A stretch of DNA of 15,370 nt from Gammaproteobacteria bacterium (lineage in GTDB: Bacteria; Pseudomonadota; Gammaproteobacteria; Thiohalospirales; Thiohalospiraceae): assembly GCA_011322575.1 (NCBI GenBank), contig DRMK01000085.1, positions 1 through 15,370 on the forward strand, written 5' to 3'. Position 1 is the stretch's first letter. Every line of letters starts with the position of its first letter. The notes beneath the pieces are model-generated. The model was not told where the DNA came from. It did no database searches and worked only from the letters and a program-made list of their open reading frames with translations. This document shows, piece by piece, positions 1-10,321 of this stretch. The translations under genes and the position numbers were made by a program.

Positions 1-1337
1 CCAGCCTGGTGGACGTGCAGGTGGTGGAGCAGAGCAACTTTGCCATCAATATCTACATCGGGAACGGTCAAAGCCTGGTCACCGATGCCGAGAGCCAGCA
101 GCTGAGCGTGATGCCCAATCCCTACGACTCCAGCCAGATGGACATCGGGTACGCCAATGGCAGTTCGCTGGTCAACGTAACCTCGCTGCTTACCGGCGGG
201 AGGCTGGGAGGATTGATCGAACAGCGTACCGGGATCATCGCTCCCAGTGAAAACTCCCTGGGGCGGATCGCCGTCGCCCTGGCCGACACTTTCAACAGAC
301 AGCACCGGTTGGGTATGGACCTGGGCTCCGCCCTGGGAGGAGATTTCTTCGCCGTTGGCGCTCCCGAGGTGCTGGCCAGCAGCAACAACATCTCCAGCGC
401 CAGCATCAGCGCCACCATCACCGATCCCAATCTGCTCAGCAACAGCGACTACCGGCTGAGCTACGACGGTTCCGCCTACACCCTCGTGCGGCTGTCGGAC
501 GGGCAGGGCGAGGGACCGTTTACCGGGATGCCGTTCACTTCGGCGGATGGTTTCAGCGTCGATGTGGCAGGTGGCCCACCGGCGGCGGGCGACTCCTACC
601 TGATCCGCCCTGCGCGCGGCATGGCGCGCTCCCTGGAGCTGCTGATCGATGACACCGCGAAAATCGCCGCCGCGGCGCCGGTGCGGGTCGGCTCCGATCT
701 GGCCAACAGCGGCAATGGCCGGGTGGCGCTGACCGCGGTATCCGATACCAGCGGTGCGGAGTTCAGCTCCAGCCCCGGCGCGCTGACGCCCCCCCTGCTG
801 GTGGAGTTCGACCCGGTTACTCCCAACCAGTACCGCATCTACGACAACAGCAATCCAGGTGCACCGGTACTGATCGCCGGACCCGCCAGCTACGATCCCG
901 CGACCGGCATGGATGTGGTGGCCGACAATGGGCTGGGTTACGGTTACGAGCTGCGTATCGAGGGTGAACCTGGTCTCGGAGACAGATTCACTGCGGAGTA
1001 CAACTCTCAGGGAACGGGCGACAACAGCAACATGCTGGCGCTGGCGGAGCTGCAGACCAGCAACAGCATGCTGAAGGGCACCGCAAGCTTTCTGGATGCC
1101 TACGCGGGGATCATCACCGATGTCGGCACCAGGACCTACCAGGCGGATGTTGCCAATCGGGCGCAACAGGCCCTGCTGCGCCAGGCGGTGGATGCGCGTG
1201 AAGCGGTCTCCGGCGTCAACCTGGATGAAGAGGCGGCCAACATGATGCGTTTCCAGCAGGCCTACCAGGCATCGGCGCAGGTGATAAGCGCGGCCCAGGG
1301 GATGTTCGATGCGTTGCTCGGCGCGGTGAGGAGATAG
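1..1337 (+). CDS. flgK: Flagellar hook-associated protein 1 (FlgK), C-terminal part, 5' truncated by window edge
   Basis: FlgK is the first hook-filament junction protein; it is exported by the flagellar type III apparatus and polymerises between hook and filament. The reading frame enters at base 3 and the start codon lies outside the window; the GTG at base 9 is just an internal codon. About 444 residues are visible, against roughly 550-680 for the family. The C-terminus carries the diagnostic alpha-helical D0 segment, GVNLDEEAANMMRFQQAYQA, followed by ASAQVISAAQGMFDALL. Ahead of it lies a Ser/Gly/Asp-rich beta region with two related modules (about 420-611 and 804-1001), each ending in a G-x-P-x-x-GD pattern. 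flgL follows after 4 bases, so the two are co-transcribed and probably translationally coupled. Identification is firm; only the N-terminus is missing. Confidence 0.95.
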   Translation, partial: SLVDVQVVEQSNFAINIYIGNGQSLVTDAESQQLSVMPNPYDSSQMDIGYANGSSLVNVTSLLTGGRLGGLIEQRTGIIAPSENSLGRIAVALADTFNRQHRLGMDLGSALGGDFFAVGAPEVLASSNNISSASISATITDPNLLSNSDYRLSYDGSAYTLVRLSDGQGEGPFTGMPFTSADGFSVDVAGGPPAAGDSYLIRPARGMARSLELLIDDTAKIAAAAPVRVGSDLANSGNGRVALTAVSDTSGAEFSSSPGALTPPLLVEFDPVTPNQYRIYDNSNPGAPVLIAGPASYDPATGMDVVADNGLGYGYELRIEGEPGLGDRFTAEYNSQGTGDNSNMLALAELQTSNSMLKGTASFLDAYAGIITDVGTRTYQADVANRAQQALLRQAVDAREAVSGVNLDEEAANMMRFQQAYQASAQVISAAQGMFDALLGAVRR

Positions 1338-1341
1338 TCCG

Positions 1342-2550
1342 GTGCGCGTCTCCACCCGTCAGTATCAGCAGATCGCCATCGACGGCATTCTCGATCGCCA
1401 GAGGAAGCTCAGCAAGACGCAGCAGCAGATGGTGACCGGCAAGCGGGTCCTGTCTCCCGCCGACGATCCGGTGGCCGCCACCCGCATCCACTCTTTCAAG
1501 GAGTCCATAGATATCCTGGAGCAGTACCAGGCCAACGCCAGCCAGGTGAAGAACCGTCTCGGCCTGGAGGAGAGCACTCTGAAGGGCGTGGTGGATACCA
1601 TCCAGCGGGTGCGCGAGCTGGCGGTGGCCGGGGCCAATGGATCGCTCTCCGATGCCGGACGCCAGTCCATTGCCAAGGAGGTCTACACCAGGCTGGATGC
1701 GCTGCTGGGACTGGCCAACACCATGGATGCCAACGGTGAGTATCTGTTTGGCGGCAATCGTACCGGTACCATGCCCTTCTCCAGATCGGGCACCGCTTTT
1801 CTCTATCATGGTGATGACGGGCAGCGCCGCCTGCAGATCGGTCCGGACTTCAGCGTAGCCAACAGCGATTCCGGCTCCGACGTTTTCATGCGCATCAGGA
1901 ACGGTAACCGCGTATTCGCCACCGGTTTCGATCCCGCCAACAGTGGCACCGCCACCATCGATCAGGGGAGGGTGGACGACATAACCGCGTACACCGGTCA
2001 CGAATACACCATAACCTTTCCCGCGGCGGGCCAGGTCCTGGTGACGGACGACACCCTCGGCACGCCCGTGGCGGGTTTTCCCCAGCCTTTCGTGGATGGT
2101 CAGGAGATCCCGTTCGACGGAATAGCGGTGACCATCAGCGGAGCCCCGGCAACGGGGAGCGACAGCTTTACGGTAAAGCCCTCCAGCAGCCAGGACATCT
2201 TCACCACGGTGCAGCGGCTGGCGGACGCCCTGAACCAGGCCACGACGTCGCCCGCCGACGAGGCCAGAACGCGGATGGAGATCAGCGCCTCCATCGCCGA
2301 GCTGGACAACGCCCTGGATCACTTCCTCAACATATCTGCCAGTATCGGCAGCCGCCTCAACAGCGTGGAGGGGCAGGAGTACATGAACGAGGATACCCTG
2401 GTCAACCTGAAACAGGTGCTCTCCAACCTGGAGGATCTGGACTATGCCGAGGCGGTGGGCCGGCTCAATCTGCAGATGACCGGCATGGAGGCGGCGCAGC
2501 AGGTTTATCTCAAGGCGCAGGGATTGTCGCTGTTTGATTTCATGCGGTAG
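1342..2550 (+). CDS. flgL: Flagellar hook-associated protein 3 (FlgL)
   Basis: FlgL is the second hook-filament junction protein, 402 residues here against about 310-420 in the family. The start is GTG at 1342, chosen because an AGGAG at 1329-1333 sits 8 bases upstream and because the protein then begins MRVSTRQYQQ, the usual FlgL N-terminus. N-terminal flagellin-like coiled-coil motifs are visible: TQQQMVTGKRVLSPADDPVA near residues 26-45, then RVRELAVAGANGSLSDAGRQ near 89-108, and EYLFGGNRTGTMPF near 133-146. Residues about 212-280 form an inserted beta module resembling those in FlgK. The C-terminal helix reads EDLDYAEAVGRLNLQMTGMEAAQQVYLKAQGLSLFDFM. The gene directly follows flgK and converges on pilR with an 18-base gap. 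Confidence 0.95.
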   Translation: MRVSTRQYQQIAIDGILDRQRKLSKTQQQMVTGKRVLSPADDPVAATRIHSFKESIDILEQYQANASQVKNRLGLEESTLKGVVDTIQRVRELAVAGANGSLSDAGRQSIAKEVYTRLDALLGLANTMDANGEYLFGGNRTGTMPFSRSGTAFLYHGDDGQRRLQIGPDFSVANSDSGSDVFMRIRNGNRVFATGFDPANSGTATIDQGRVDDITAYTGHEYTITFPAAGQVLVTDDTLGTPVAGFPQPFVDGQEIPFDGIAVTISGAPATGSDSFTVKPSSSQDIFTTVQRLADALNQATTSPADEARTRMEISASIAELDNALDHFLNISASIGSRLNSVEGQEYMNEDTLVNLKQVLSNLEDLDYAEAVGRLNLQMTGMEAAQQVYLKAQGLSLFDFMR

Positions 2551-2568
2551 CCCGGATATTCCATCCGG

Positions 2569-2572
<4 letters not shown>
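2547..2572. terminator. Bidirectional hairpin spanning the flgL and pilR stop codons (candidate terminator)
   Basis: Bases 2547-2557 pair with 2563-2572 around the 5-base loop ATTCC, with one bulged C. The stem includes both the flgL TAG (2548-2550) and the complement of the pilR TAG (2569-2571). It is the only structure in the short convergent gap, so a shared terminator is the natural reading. No run of T follows on either strand, so intrinsic termination is unproven. Confidence 0.4.
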
Positions 2573-3902
<1,330 letters not shown>

Positions 3903-3906
<4 letters not shown>

Positions 3907-5510
3907 GCCGGGCCTCCTCTGCTGAACTCGATGCGGAAGCAGGCGCCTCCGTCCGTGGAGCGGGAGTAGCCGATCCGGGCGCGGTTGGCGCTGCACAGCT
4001 CGCGGACGATGTAGAGCCCCAGTCCGGTGCTCGTGGAGTCGGTGGTAAAGAAGGGTTCGAAGATCTGCTGCTCCAGTCCCGGTTCCACCCCCGGTCCGTT
4101 GTCGCTGATCTCCAGAAACGGCGCGCCGCTGCGGGGATCGACAGCGCCGCGCAGCTCTATGCGGGGCTCTCCGGTACAGGCGTGCAGGGCGTTCTGGCAC
4201 AGGTTCCACACCACCTGCTGCAGCTGATCTGGATCGAAGAGGATCTCCATCTCCGGTGGCGTGATCTCGATGGTGAAGAGCCCCTCCCGGCCGGTGGCCA
4301 GCTCCCGGAACTCCGCAACCACCCCCTCCAGCCAGGGGCGCAGGGGGAGGCGATGGCTGCTTGCCGGCCTGCCGCGCCCCAGCTGCAGAACGCTCTCGAC
4401 TATGGTGTTGACCCGTCCCGCCTGATTGCGAATGATTTCGATCAGGCGGCGGTCCGCGTCGTTCAGGCGCGGCGATTCCGCCAGCAGCTGCTCCGCGTGG
4501 CTGATGGCTCCGATGGGGTTGCGGAGCTCGTGGGCGATGCTGGCGGTGAGCCGTCCCAGCGACGCCAGCTTCATCTGCTGCGCCTGCTGCTCCAGCTCCG
4601 TACTCTCCTCCAGGTGGATCAGGCGGCAGCCGCTGCCGTTCCCCTCCAGCGGCGTTATCCGGGCCAGCAGCTTTCCCTTCCGGACGGGGATGAGCTCGAA
4701 GGGTTGCGCGCCGTTCTCCCTTCCCAGCTCGGGGGCCATTTCGTGGATGGCAGCCGGGGTGGAGGGCGCGTCCGCCACCTGGAGCATGCGCGCGGCGGCC
4801 CGGTTCATGTGGTGGATGCGGCCCTCGGCATCCACCACCACGATCCCGGACTGCATCTGCTGGATGATGTGCTCGTTGAGCCGGGTGAGATCGGCCAGCC
4901 GGTGGCTCTGCCGCGCGATGTGCCGTTCGCTCTCCCGCAGGCGCTGGGCCAGCAGCGAGGCCAGCAGCGAGGTGGCGAAGAAGATGAGGCCCGCCAGGCC
5001 GGCCTGGAAATAGTTGGCGGCGAAGCTGGAGCTGACGTGGGCGTAGAGCTCGTTGCCGAGCAGGGCAAGGGCTGCCAGGGCGGCAAACATGGCGCCCATG
5101 CGCACCGGCAGAATGACGCCGGTAAGTGCCAGCGGAAGGATCAACAGCATGCCCAGGCCGCTGGATACCCCGCCGCTGGCGTGGATGAGCAGGGTGATGG
5201 CGGCGATGTCCGCCACTATCTGCAGGTAGAGCCGGCTGCCGTTACGGGCAAAGTGGTCCGGCACCAGGAACGGCGCGGCGGCGAACAGCAGCCATGCGCC
5301 ACAGGTGTAGAGTGCCAGCTGCCGATCATGGTGGCCGTAGGGAATGTAGCGGTCGGCGAAGGTGAACAGCAGCAGGAGCAGCATGGCGACTACCAGGCGG
5401 TAGGACTCCAGCAGGCGCAGCAGGCGCTGATCGCGCCTCTCCAGCCGCGCGCCGGCTGCGGGGACGGCCCGCGCCAGCGGGGGACTAATGCTGCTCCTGC
5501 CGATCATCAT
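3903..5510 (-). CDS. pilS: Membrane sensor histidine kinase, PilS type
   Basis: PilS phosphorylates PilR and senses pilin state in the inner membrane. The protein is 535 residues. Hydrophobic segments lie near residues 38-51, 66-83, 95-110, 118-136, 139-152 and 168-189, consistent with the six-TM PilS sensor. A PAS-like region follows (about 212-300, MQSGIVVVDAEGRIHHMNRA). The HisKA helix is SLGRLTASIAHELRNPIGAI with phospho-acceptor H327. The ATPase domain shows the N box (NLCQNALHA, 436-444), DNGPGVEPG (G1, about 470-478), FEPFFTT (485-490) and TGLGLYIV (G2). The annotated start at 5510 overlaps the end of yacG by 26 bases and has no visible Shine-Dalgarno, so the exact start is uncertain. 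The next in-frame ATG is codon 43, which would cut into the first TM segment. The stop overlaps the pilR start. Confidence 0.92.
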
Positions 5511-5670
5511 GGGGTGGGTGTGCCGCCGGTCCCGGGATGCGGCGCGTCTCGCCGGCCCATTCGCCCAGATCTATCAGCTTGCAGCGCTCGCTGCAGAAGG
5601 GGCGCCAGGGGGCGCTGTCGTCCCACGGAACCCTCTTGCCGCAGATTGGACAATTCACTTTTCTGGTCAT
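5485..5670 (-). CDS. yacG: DNA gyrase inhibitor / small zinc protein YacG
   Basis: YacG is a small zinc-binding protein that in E. coli binds GyrB and inhibits gyrase. The 61-residue protein begins MTRKVNCPICGKRVPW; its zinc ligands are C7, C10, C26 and C30 (CPIC and CSERC). The family hallmark FCSERCKLIDLGEWA is present. ATG at 5670 is chosen over a longer open frame because it leads directly into the zinc knuckle and lies 2 bases after the coaE stop. A GGAG lies about 12 bases upstream inside coaE. The C-terminal tail is rich in Pro/His/Asp and overlaps the pilS start. coaE-yacG next to pilD is a common gammaproteobacterial arrangement. Confidence 0.93.
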   Translation of the reverse strand: MTRKVNCPICGKRVPWDDSAPWRPFCSERCKLIDLGEWAGETRRIPGPAAHPPHDDRQEQH

Positions 5671-5672
5671 TG

Positions 5673-6305
5673 CTACTGCATCTCCCGGATCTTTTGCAGA
5701 TAGGAGCGGTGCAGCTGCTCCACCTGGCATTTCAGGGCATCCAGGCTCCCCTCGTTGTGGATGATGTCGTCGGCGGCCGCCAGCCGCCGGTCACGCGCCA
5801 CCTGGGTCGCCATGATCCGTTCCACCTCTTCTCTGCCGATGCTGCCGCGCCGCGCCGCGCGCTCCAGCTGCAGGGCGGGCGGGGCGTCCACCACCAGGAT
5901 CCGGTCCCCCTCCTCCTGCCCCCCCGCCTCCAGCAGCAGCGGGATCTCCAGAATGCAGTAGGGCGCCTGCAGCCGCCCGACGCGGTCTCTCATCCTGCCA
6001 CGGATCAGGGGATGCAGGGCCTGTTCCAGCGCCCGGCGCGCGGCGGGATCGGCGAAGACCCTGGCGCGCAGGCGGGCCCGGTCCAGGGCGCCTTCCCGGT
6101 CGATCATCTCCCTGCCAAACAGCCCGATGACGCGCTCCAGCCCTTCCTGGCCGGGCGTCACCACCTCTGCGGCGATGGCGTCGGCGTCAATCACCGGAAC
6201 CCCCAGTCCGGCAAAGAAGCCGGCCACGGTGCTCTTGCCGCTCCCGATTCCCCCCGTCAACCCGATGCGCAGCGGGTGGCGGGGGCCGCTGTTCCGGTCT
6301 GCCAT
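5673..6305 (-). CDS. coaE: Dephospho-CoA kinase
   Basis: CoaE catalyses the last step of coenzyme A synthesis, ATP-dependent phosphorylation of the 3'-hydroxyl of dephospho-CoA, in the cytoplasm. The 210-residue length matches the family. The P-loop is GGIGSGKS at residues 18-25 within LRIGLTGGIGSGKSTVAG. It is followed by the family's VIDADAIA, the region HPLIRGRMRDRV, and IPLLLEAG. ATG at 6305 is supported by GAGGA six bases upstream. The 9-base gap after pilD suggests co-transcription. The short pre-P-loop extension (MADRNSGPRHP) is slightly longer than in E. coli, and its function is unclear. Confidence 0.95.
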   Translation of the reverse strand: MADRNSGPRHPLRIGLTGGIGSGKSTVAGFFAGLGVPVIDADAIAAEVVTPGQEGLERVIGLFGREMIDREGALDRARLRARVFADPAARRALEQALHPLIRGRMRDRVGRLQAPYCILEIPLLLEAGGQEEGDRILVVDAPPALQLERAARRGSIGREEVERIMATQVARDRRLAAADDIIHNEGSLDALKCQVEQLHRSYLQKIREMQ

Positions 6306-6314
6306 GTCACATCC

Positions 6315-7175
6315 TCAGCCCAGCCACTCCAGATAGGCGGCGGTGATATCTCCACCCCACATCATGGCGATCCACCCCGCCGCGGCCAGATAGGGCCCGA
6401 ACGGGATCGGTATGTCGCGCTCCTGGCGGCGCAGCAGAATCAGGCTGATACCCACCACGCTCCCCACCAGTGAGGATAGCACTATGACCAGCGGAACCGC
6501 CTGCCATCCCAGCCAGGCGCCCAGCAGGGCCAGCAGCTTGAAGTCCCCGAACCCCATCCCCTCCTTGCCGGTCAAGAGCTTGAACAGCATATATACGCTC
6601 CACAGGGAGAGATACCCCGCCATGGCTCCGATAATGGCGCTGGCGGGATCGGTGAAGATCCCGAGCAGGCTCAGCCCCAGTCCCGCCCAGAGCAGCGGCA
6701 AGGTGATGTCGTCCGGCAGCAGCTGGTGCTCCAGGTCGATGAACACCAGCGGGATCAGTCCCCAGGTGAGCAGCAGTCCGGCGGCGGTCTGCCAGCCATA
6801 GCCAAATTTCCAGGCCACCGCGGCGGAGAGCAGGGCGCACAGCAGCTCCACCAGGGGGTAGCGCGGGGAGATGGGCTGGCCGCACACCCGGCAGCGGCCG
6901 CGCAGGATCAGATAGCTGACGAGGGGGATGTTCTCCAGGATGCCGATGGCGTGGCCGCAGCCGGGGCAGCGGGAGCGCGGGGTGTTGAGGTTGTAGGGCT
7001 CCAGATCCGCGGCGTCCGGGTTGGTACCCTGCAGCTCGTGACACTGCAGGCGCCAGCCCCGCATCATCATCTCCGGCAGCCGGTGGATGACCACGTTCAG
7101 GAAGCTGCCGATGATCAGCCCCAGCAGGGCGCAGATGACCACCAGCAGCAGCGGGTTCCCTCCGAGAATCTCCAT
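6315..7175 (-). CDS. pilD: Prepilin peptidase / N-methyltransferase PilD
   Basis: PilD is an inner-membrane aspartic protease that cleaves type IV prepilin leaders and N-methylates the new N-terminus. The start at 7175 gives 286 residues beginning MEILGGNPLLLVVICALLGL, the usual PilD start; an in-frame ATG at 7184 would add three residues and cannot be excluded. The methylase segment GSFLNVVIHRLPEMM lies at 23-37. Two zinc-type CxxC pairs are C70/C73 and C95/C98. The catalytic aspartates are D147 (FIDLEHQLLPDD) and D211 in GMGFGDFK. Several TM helices follow. The gene starts 22 bases after the pilC stop. It should process the pilin encoded at 10322-10696. Confidence 0.95.
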   Translation of the reverse strand: MEILGGNPLLLVVICALLGLIIGSFLNVVIHRLPEMMMRGWRLQCHELQGTNPDAADLEPYNLNTPRSRCPGCGHAIGILENIPLVSYLILRGRCRVCGQPISPRYPLVELLCALLSAAVAWKFGYGWQTAAGLLLTWGLIPLVFIDLEHQLLPDDITLPLLWAGLGLSLLGIFTDPASAIIGAMAGYLSLWSVYMLFKLLTGKEGMGFGDFKLLALLGAWLGWQAVPLVIVLSSLVGSVVGISLILLRRQERDIPIPFGPYLAAAGWIAMMWGGDITAAYLEWLG

Positions 7176-7197
7176 CGACCCCATTCGAGCGCTGCCG

Positions 7198-8424
7198 TTA
7201 TCCTCCCACCACGCTGCCCATCTGGAAGATCGGCATGTACATGGCAATTACCAGGCCGCCGATCAGTACCCCCAGGATCGCCATTATGATGGGTTCCATC
7301 AGGCTGCTCAGGGCGTCTATGGCGTCGTTGACCTGCTCCTCGTAGAAGTCTGCCACCTTGGCCAGCATGCTGTCCAGCGAGCCGGCCTCCTCGCCGATGG
7401 CGGTCATCTGGATCACCATGTTGGGGAACAGCTGGGTTTCGCGCATGGCGGTGTTGAGCGGCTGGCCGGTGGCCACCTGGTCGCGCATCTCCAGCACCGC
7501 CTTGGCATACACCACGTTCCCCACCGCGCCGGATACCGAGGACATGGCCTCCACCAGCGGCACACCGGCCCCGAACATGGTGGCCATGGTGCGGGCGAAG
7601 CGGGCCATGGCACCCTTGGTGAAGATGGGGCCGAACACCGGCAGCCGCAGGGAGAGGCGGCTCATGGCGGCGCGCAGCGCTGCCGATTTCTTGTAGGCGC
7701 GCGTAAACAGGTAGCCGCTGACTATGAGTCCGGCCAGTATGGCCCACCCCCAGGCCTGCAGGAATTCGGACATGGCGATCACCACCTTGGTGGGCAGGGG
7801 CAGCTCGGCGCCGAAGCTGCCGAACAGCTCGGCGAACGCGGGCACCACGAAGATCATCAGGATTACGGTGATGATGATGGCGATTACGATTACCGCGATG
7901 GGGTAGAACATCGCCTTCTTGATCTTGGACTTGATGCTCTCGATGCGCTCCTTGTAGTCCGCGATGTTCTTCAGCAGGATATCCAGCGAGCCGGACTGCT
8001 CGCCCACGTTGACCAGGTTGCAGAACAGTTCGTCGAACTGCTCCGGATAGCGGCTCAGCGCCGAGGCGAGGGGGGTGCCGCCGCCCACGTCGTTCTTGAT
8101 CGCGGTAATGATCTCGCGCATGGTGGATTTCTCGATCCCGCCGGCGATGATGTCCAGGGCGTTCACCAGCGGCACGCCGGAGTTGATCATGGTGGCCAGC
8201 TGGCGGCTGAATACCGCCACGTCCCCGGCGTTGGGCTTGTTGAATATGCCGTCCAGCGCCGACTTGCTCTGCTTCTTGATCTTTCCGGGAACGATGCCGC
8301 GGCGCCGCAGCTCCGCCTTCACCATGGCGCTGTTCTCCGCCTCCATGATGCCGTTGGCCTTGCCTCCCTTCTTGTCCTTTCCCTCCCAGATGAAGTACTC
8401 GAGTTTTACGGTCTGCTCTGCCAT
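7198..8424 (-). CDS. pilC: Type IV pilus inner-membrane platform protein PilC
   Basis: PilC (GspF family) forms the inner-membrane platform that couples PilB ATP hydrolysis to pilin insertion. The protein is 408 residues, typical of the family. The two GspF repeats are visible as paired motifs. The first has FSRQLATMINSGVPLVNALD and EQSGSLDILLKNIADYKE; the second has FARTMATMFGAGVPLVEAMS and EEAGSLDSMLAKVADFYEEQ. Hydrophobic segments lie after each repeat (FYPIAVIVIAIIITVILMIF and IIMAILGVLIGGLVIAMYMP). ATG at 8424 starts MAEQTVKLEYFIWEGKDKKG; a weak AAGAG lies 8 bases upstream at the pilB 3' end. The 5-base gap to pilB indicates one operon. Confidence 0.96.
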   Translation of the reverse strand: MAEQTVKLEYFIWEGKDKKGGKANGIMEAENSAMVKAELRRRGIVPGKIKKQSKSALDGIFNKPNAGDVAVFSRQLATMINSGVPLVNALDIIAGGIEKSTMREIITAIKNDVGGGTPLASALSRYPEQFDELFCNLVNVGEQSGSLDILLKNIADYKERIESIKSKIKKAMFYPIAVIVIAIIITVILMIFVVPAFAELFGSFGAELPLPTKVVIAMSEFLQAWGWAILAGLIVSGYLFTRAYKKSAALRAAMSRLSLRLPVFGPIFTKGAMARFARTMATMFGAGVPLVEAMSSVSGAVGNVVYAKAVLEMRDQVATGQPLNTAMRETQLFPNMVIQMTAIGEEAGSLDSMLAKVADFYEEQVNDAIDALSSLMEPIIMAILGVLIGGLVIAMYMPIFQMGSVVGG

Positions 8425-8429
8425 GACTG

Positions 8430-10157
8430 CTACTCTTTGGTTACCCGGTTGATCTCTTCGAGGCTGGTCTCTCCCAGCATCACTTTCCTGAGGCCCGAGC
8501 CGCGCAGGTCCGGGATCCCCTCTTCACGCGCCTGGTCGGCGATCTGGATGGCGTTGCCGCCGCTCATTATCAGGCGCCCCATCTCTTCCGATATCGGCAT
8601 GATCTGGAAAATCCCCAAGCGCCCCTTGTAACCGCCGTTGCACTTTTCGCACCCCACCGGGCGGTAGATGGTGATGTCGTCCACCTGATCTTCGGGAAAA
8701 CCTTCCCGGAGCAGGGCCTCGCGGGGCAGCTCCTCCGGCTCCTTGCAGTGGTCGCAGAGGCGCCGTACCAGCCGCTGGGCGATGATGAGGGAGATGGTGG
8801 AGGCTATGTTGTAGCTGGCCACTCCCATGTTAAGCAGCCGGGTAAGGGTCTTGGGCGCATCGTTGGTGTGCAGGGTGGAGAGCACCAGGTGGCCGGTCTG
8901 CGCCGCCTTGATGCCGATCTCCGCCGTTTCGAGGTCGCGGATCTCGCCCACCATGATTACGTCCGGGTCCTGGCGCAGGAAGGCGCGCAGGGTGTTGGCG
9001 AAGGTGAGCCCGGTCTTCGGGTTGACGTTGACCTGGTTGACCCCCGGCAGGTTGATCTCGGCCGGATCCTCGGCGGTGCAGATGTTGGTGTCCTCGGTGT
9101 TGAGGATATTGAGCGCCGTGTAGAGGGTGGCGGTCTTGCCGCTGCCGGTGGGGCCGGTCACCAGCACCATGCCGTTGGGTTGCCTTATGGCCGCGTTGAA
9201 CAGCTCTTTCTGCTCCTCGTCGAAGCCGAGGGCGTCGATCCCGAGATGCGAGGCCATGGGGTCCAGGACGCGCATCACCACCTTTTCCCCAAACAGGGTG
9301 GGGCAGGTGCTGACGCGGAAGTCCACCGCGCGCTTCTTGGAGAGCTTGAGCTTGATACGGCCATCCTGGGGAATGCGCCGCTCCGAGACATCCAGCTGGG
9401 CCATGACCTTGATGCGCGCCGCCAGGCGGCTGCCCAGCTTAACCGGCGGAGTGGCCACCACCTGTAGAATGCCGTCGATACGTTGTCTCACCCGGTACTT
9501 GGTTTCGTAGGGTTCGAAATGGATGTCCGAGGCCCCCTTCTTGATGGCCTCCAGCATGATCTTGTTGACGAAGCGCACCACGGGGGTGTCGTTGATCTCC
9601 GCCTCGCTGTCCTCCTTGGAGTTGTCGTCCGGTTCCGCCTCCGACTCCAGATCCGAGAGGTCCTCGTCGTCCAGATCCCCCAGTCCCTCCTCGGCACTGT
9701 CCAGCGCCTTGTTGATAATCACCTGCAGGATGTCGTGGGCGGTGAGAACCGGCTCGATGTGGAGACCGGTATGGAACTTGATCTCGTCCAGGGCCTGCAG
9801 GTTGGTGGGATCGGACACCGCTACGAACAGCCGTCCGCCCCTCTTGTACAGCGGCAGTACGTTGTGCTTCTGGATCAGGTTGGGGCTGACCAGCCCGATA
9901 ACCTCCTGATCCAGCTCGGCGGCGGTGATGTTGAACAGGGGGACGCCGAACTCCTGGGAGGCGGCCGCGGCGATTCCGTAGCTGTCCAGGGTCTTGTCTG
10001 CCAGCAGGTGGGAGATGAACGATACCCCGGCCTCAACTGACTCCTGATGAGCGGTGCGGGCCCGTTCCTCATTCAGCACTCCAATCTCCACCAAGCGGCG
10101 AGCCAGGCCGCTGAGCATTGGTGCTCCGTTCTCCATCGCTGCATTCGTGCCATTCAT
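8430..10157 (-). CDS. pilB: Type IV pilus assembly ATPase PilB
   Basis: PilB is the hexameric cytoplasmic ATPase that powers pilus extension. The protein is 575 residues, typical length. The N-terminal MshEN-type domain covers about residues 15-150. An acidic Asp/Glu/Ser linker lies at about 155-190. The GspE ATPase core has Walker A GPTGSGKT (335-342), an Asp box around TAEDPAEINLPG (361-372), Walker B IMVGEIRD (401-408) and the His box LSTLHTNDAP (426-435). A tetracysteine zinc site follows: C468, C471, C503, C506. ATG at 10157 has poor Shine-Dalgarno spacing. In-frame M14 has GGAG five bases upstream and also gives a PilB-like start (MLSGLARRLVEIG), so the true start may be 39 bases downstream, at 10118. 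Confidence 0.96.
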   Translation of the reverse strand: MNGTNAAMENGAPMLSGLARRLVEIGVLNEERARTAHQESVEAGVSFISHLLADKTLDSYGIAAAASQEFGVPLFNITAAELDQEVIGLVSPNLIQKHNVLPLYKRGGRLFVAVSDPTNLQALDEIKFHTGLHIEPVLTAHDILQVIINKALDSAEEGLGDLDDEDLSDLESEAEPDDNSKEDSEAEINDTPVVRFVNKIMLEAIKKGASDIHFEPYETKYRVRQRIDGILQVVATPPVKLGSRLAARIKVMAQLDVSERRIPQDGRIKLKLSKKRAVDFRVSTCPTLFGEKVVMRVLDPMASHLGIDALGFDEEQKELFNAAIRQPNGMVLVTGPTGSGKTATLYTALNILNTEDTNICTAEDPAEINLPGVNQVNVNPKTGLTFANTLRAFLRQDPDVIMVGEIRDLETAEIGIKAAQTGHLVLSTLHTNDAPKTLTRLLNMGVASYNIASTISLIIAQRLVRRLCDHCKEPEELPREALLREGFPEDQVDDITIYRPVGCEKCNGGYKGRLGIFQIMPISEEMGRLIMSGGNAIQIADQAREEGIPDLRGSGLRKVMLGETSLEEINRVTKE

Positions 10158-10321
10158 GTCCTGTTATGTCGGCTGGTGGAGGGAAAACTTGAACCGCCTG
10201 GGGTGTCGGAGGGCCCGGGAAAGAAGATGGTAATTGTCTGATCCATTATGAACAACAGTAACGCCCGTACCTGGCATTCCGTGGTCGGCAGTAGAAAAGA
10301 TGCCTCCCGGCGCTACCGGTT

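Noticed and set aside
4182..6473. A 763-codon open frame on the plus strand opposite pilS, yacG and coaE
   Set aside because: It is antisense to three well-supported genes, has low-complexity Gln/Arg/Gly/His composition and no recognisable domain. It is a shadow of high-GC codon usage.
7087..8631. A 514-codon plus-strand open frame opposite pilD, pilC and pilB
   Set aside because: It is His/Gly-rich shadow translation of pilC with no family features; pilC is unmistakable on the other strand.
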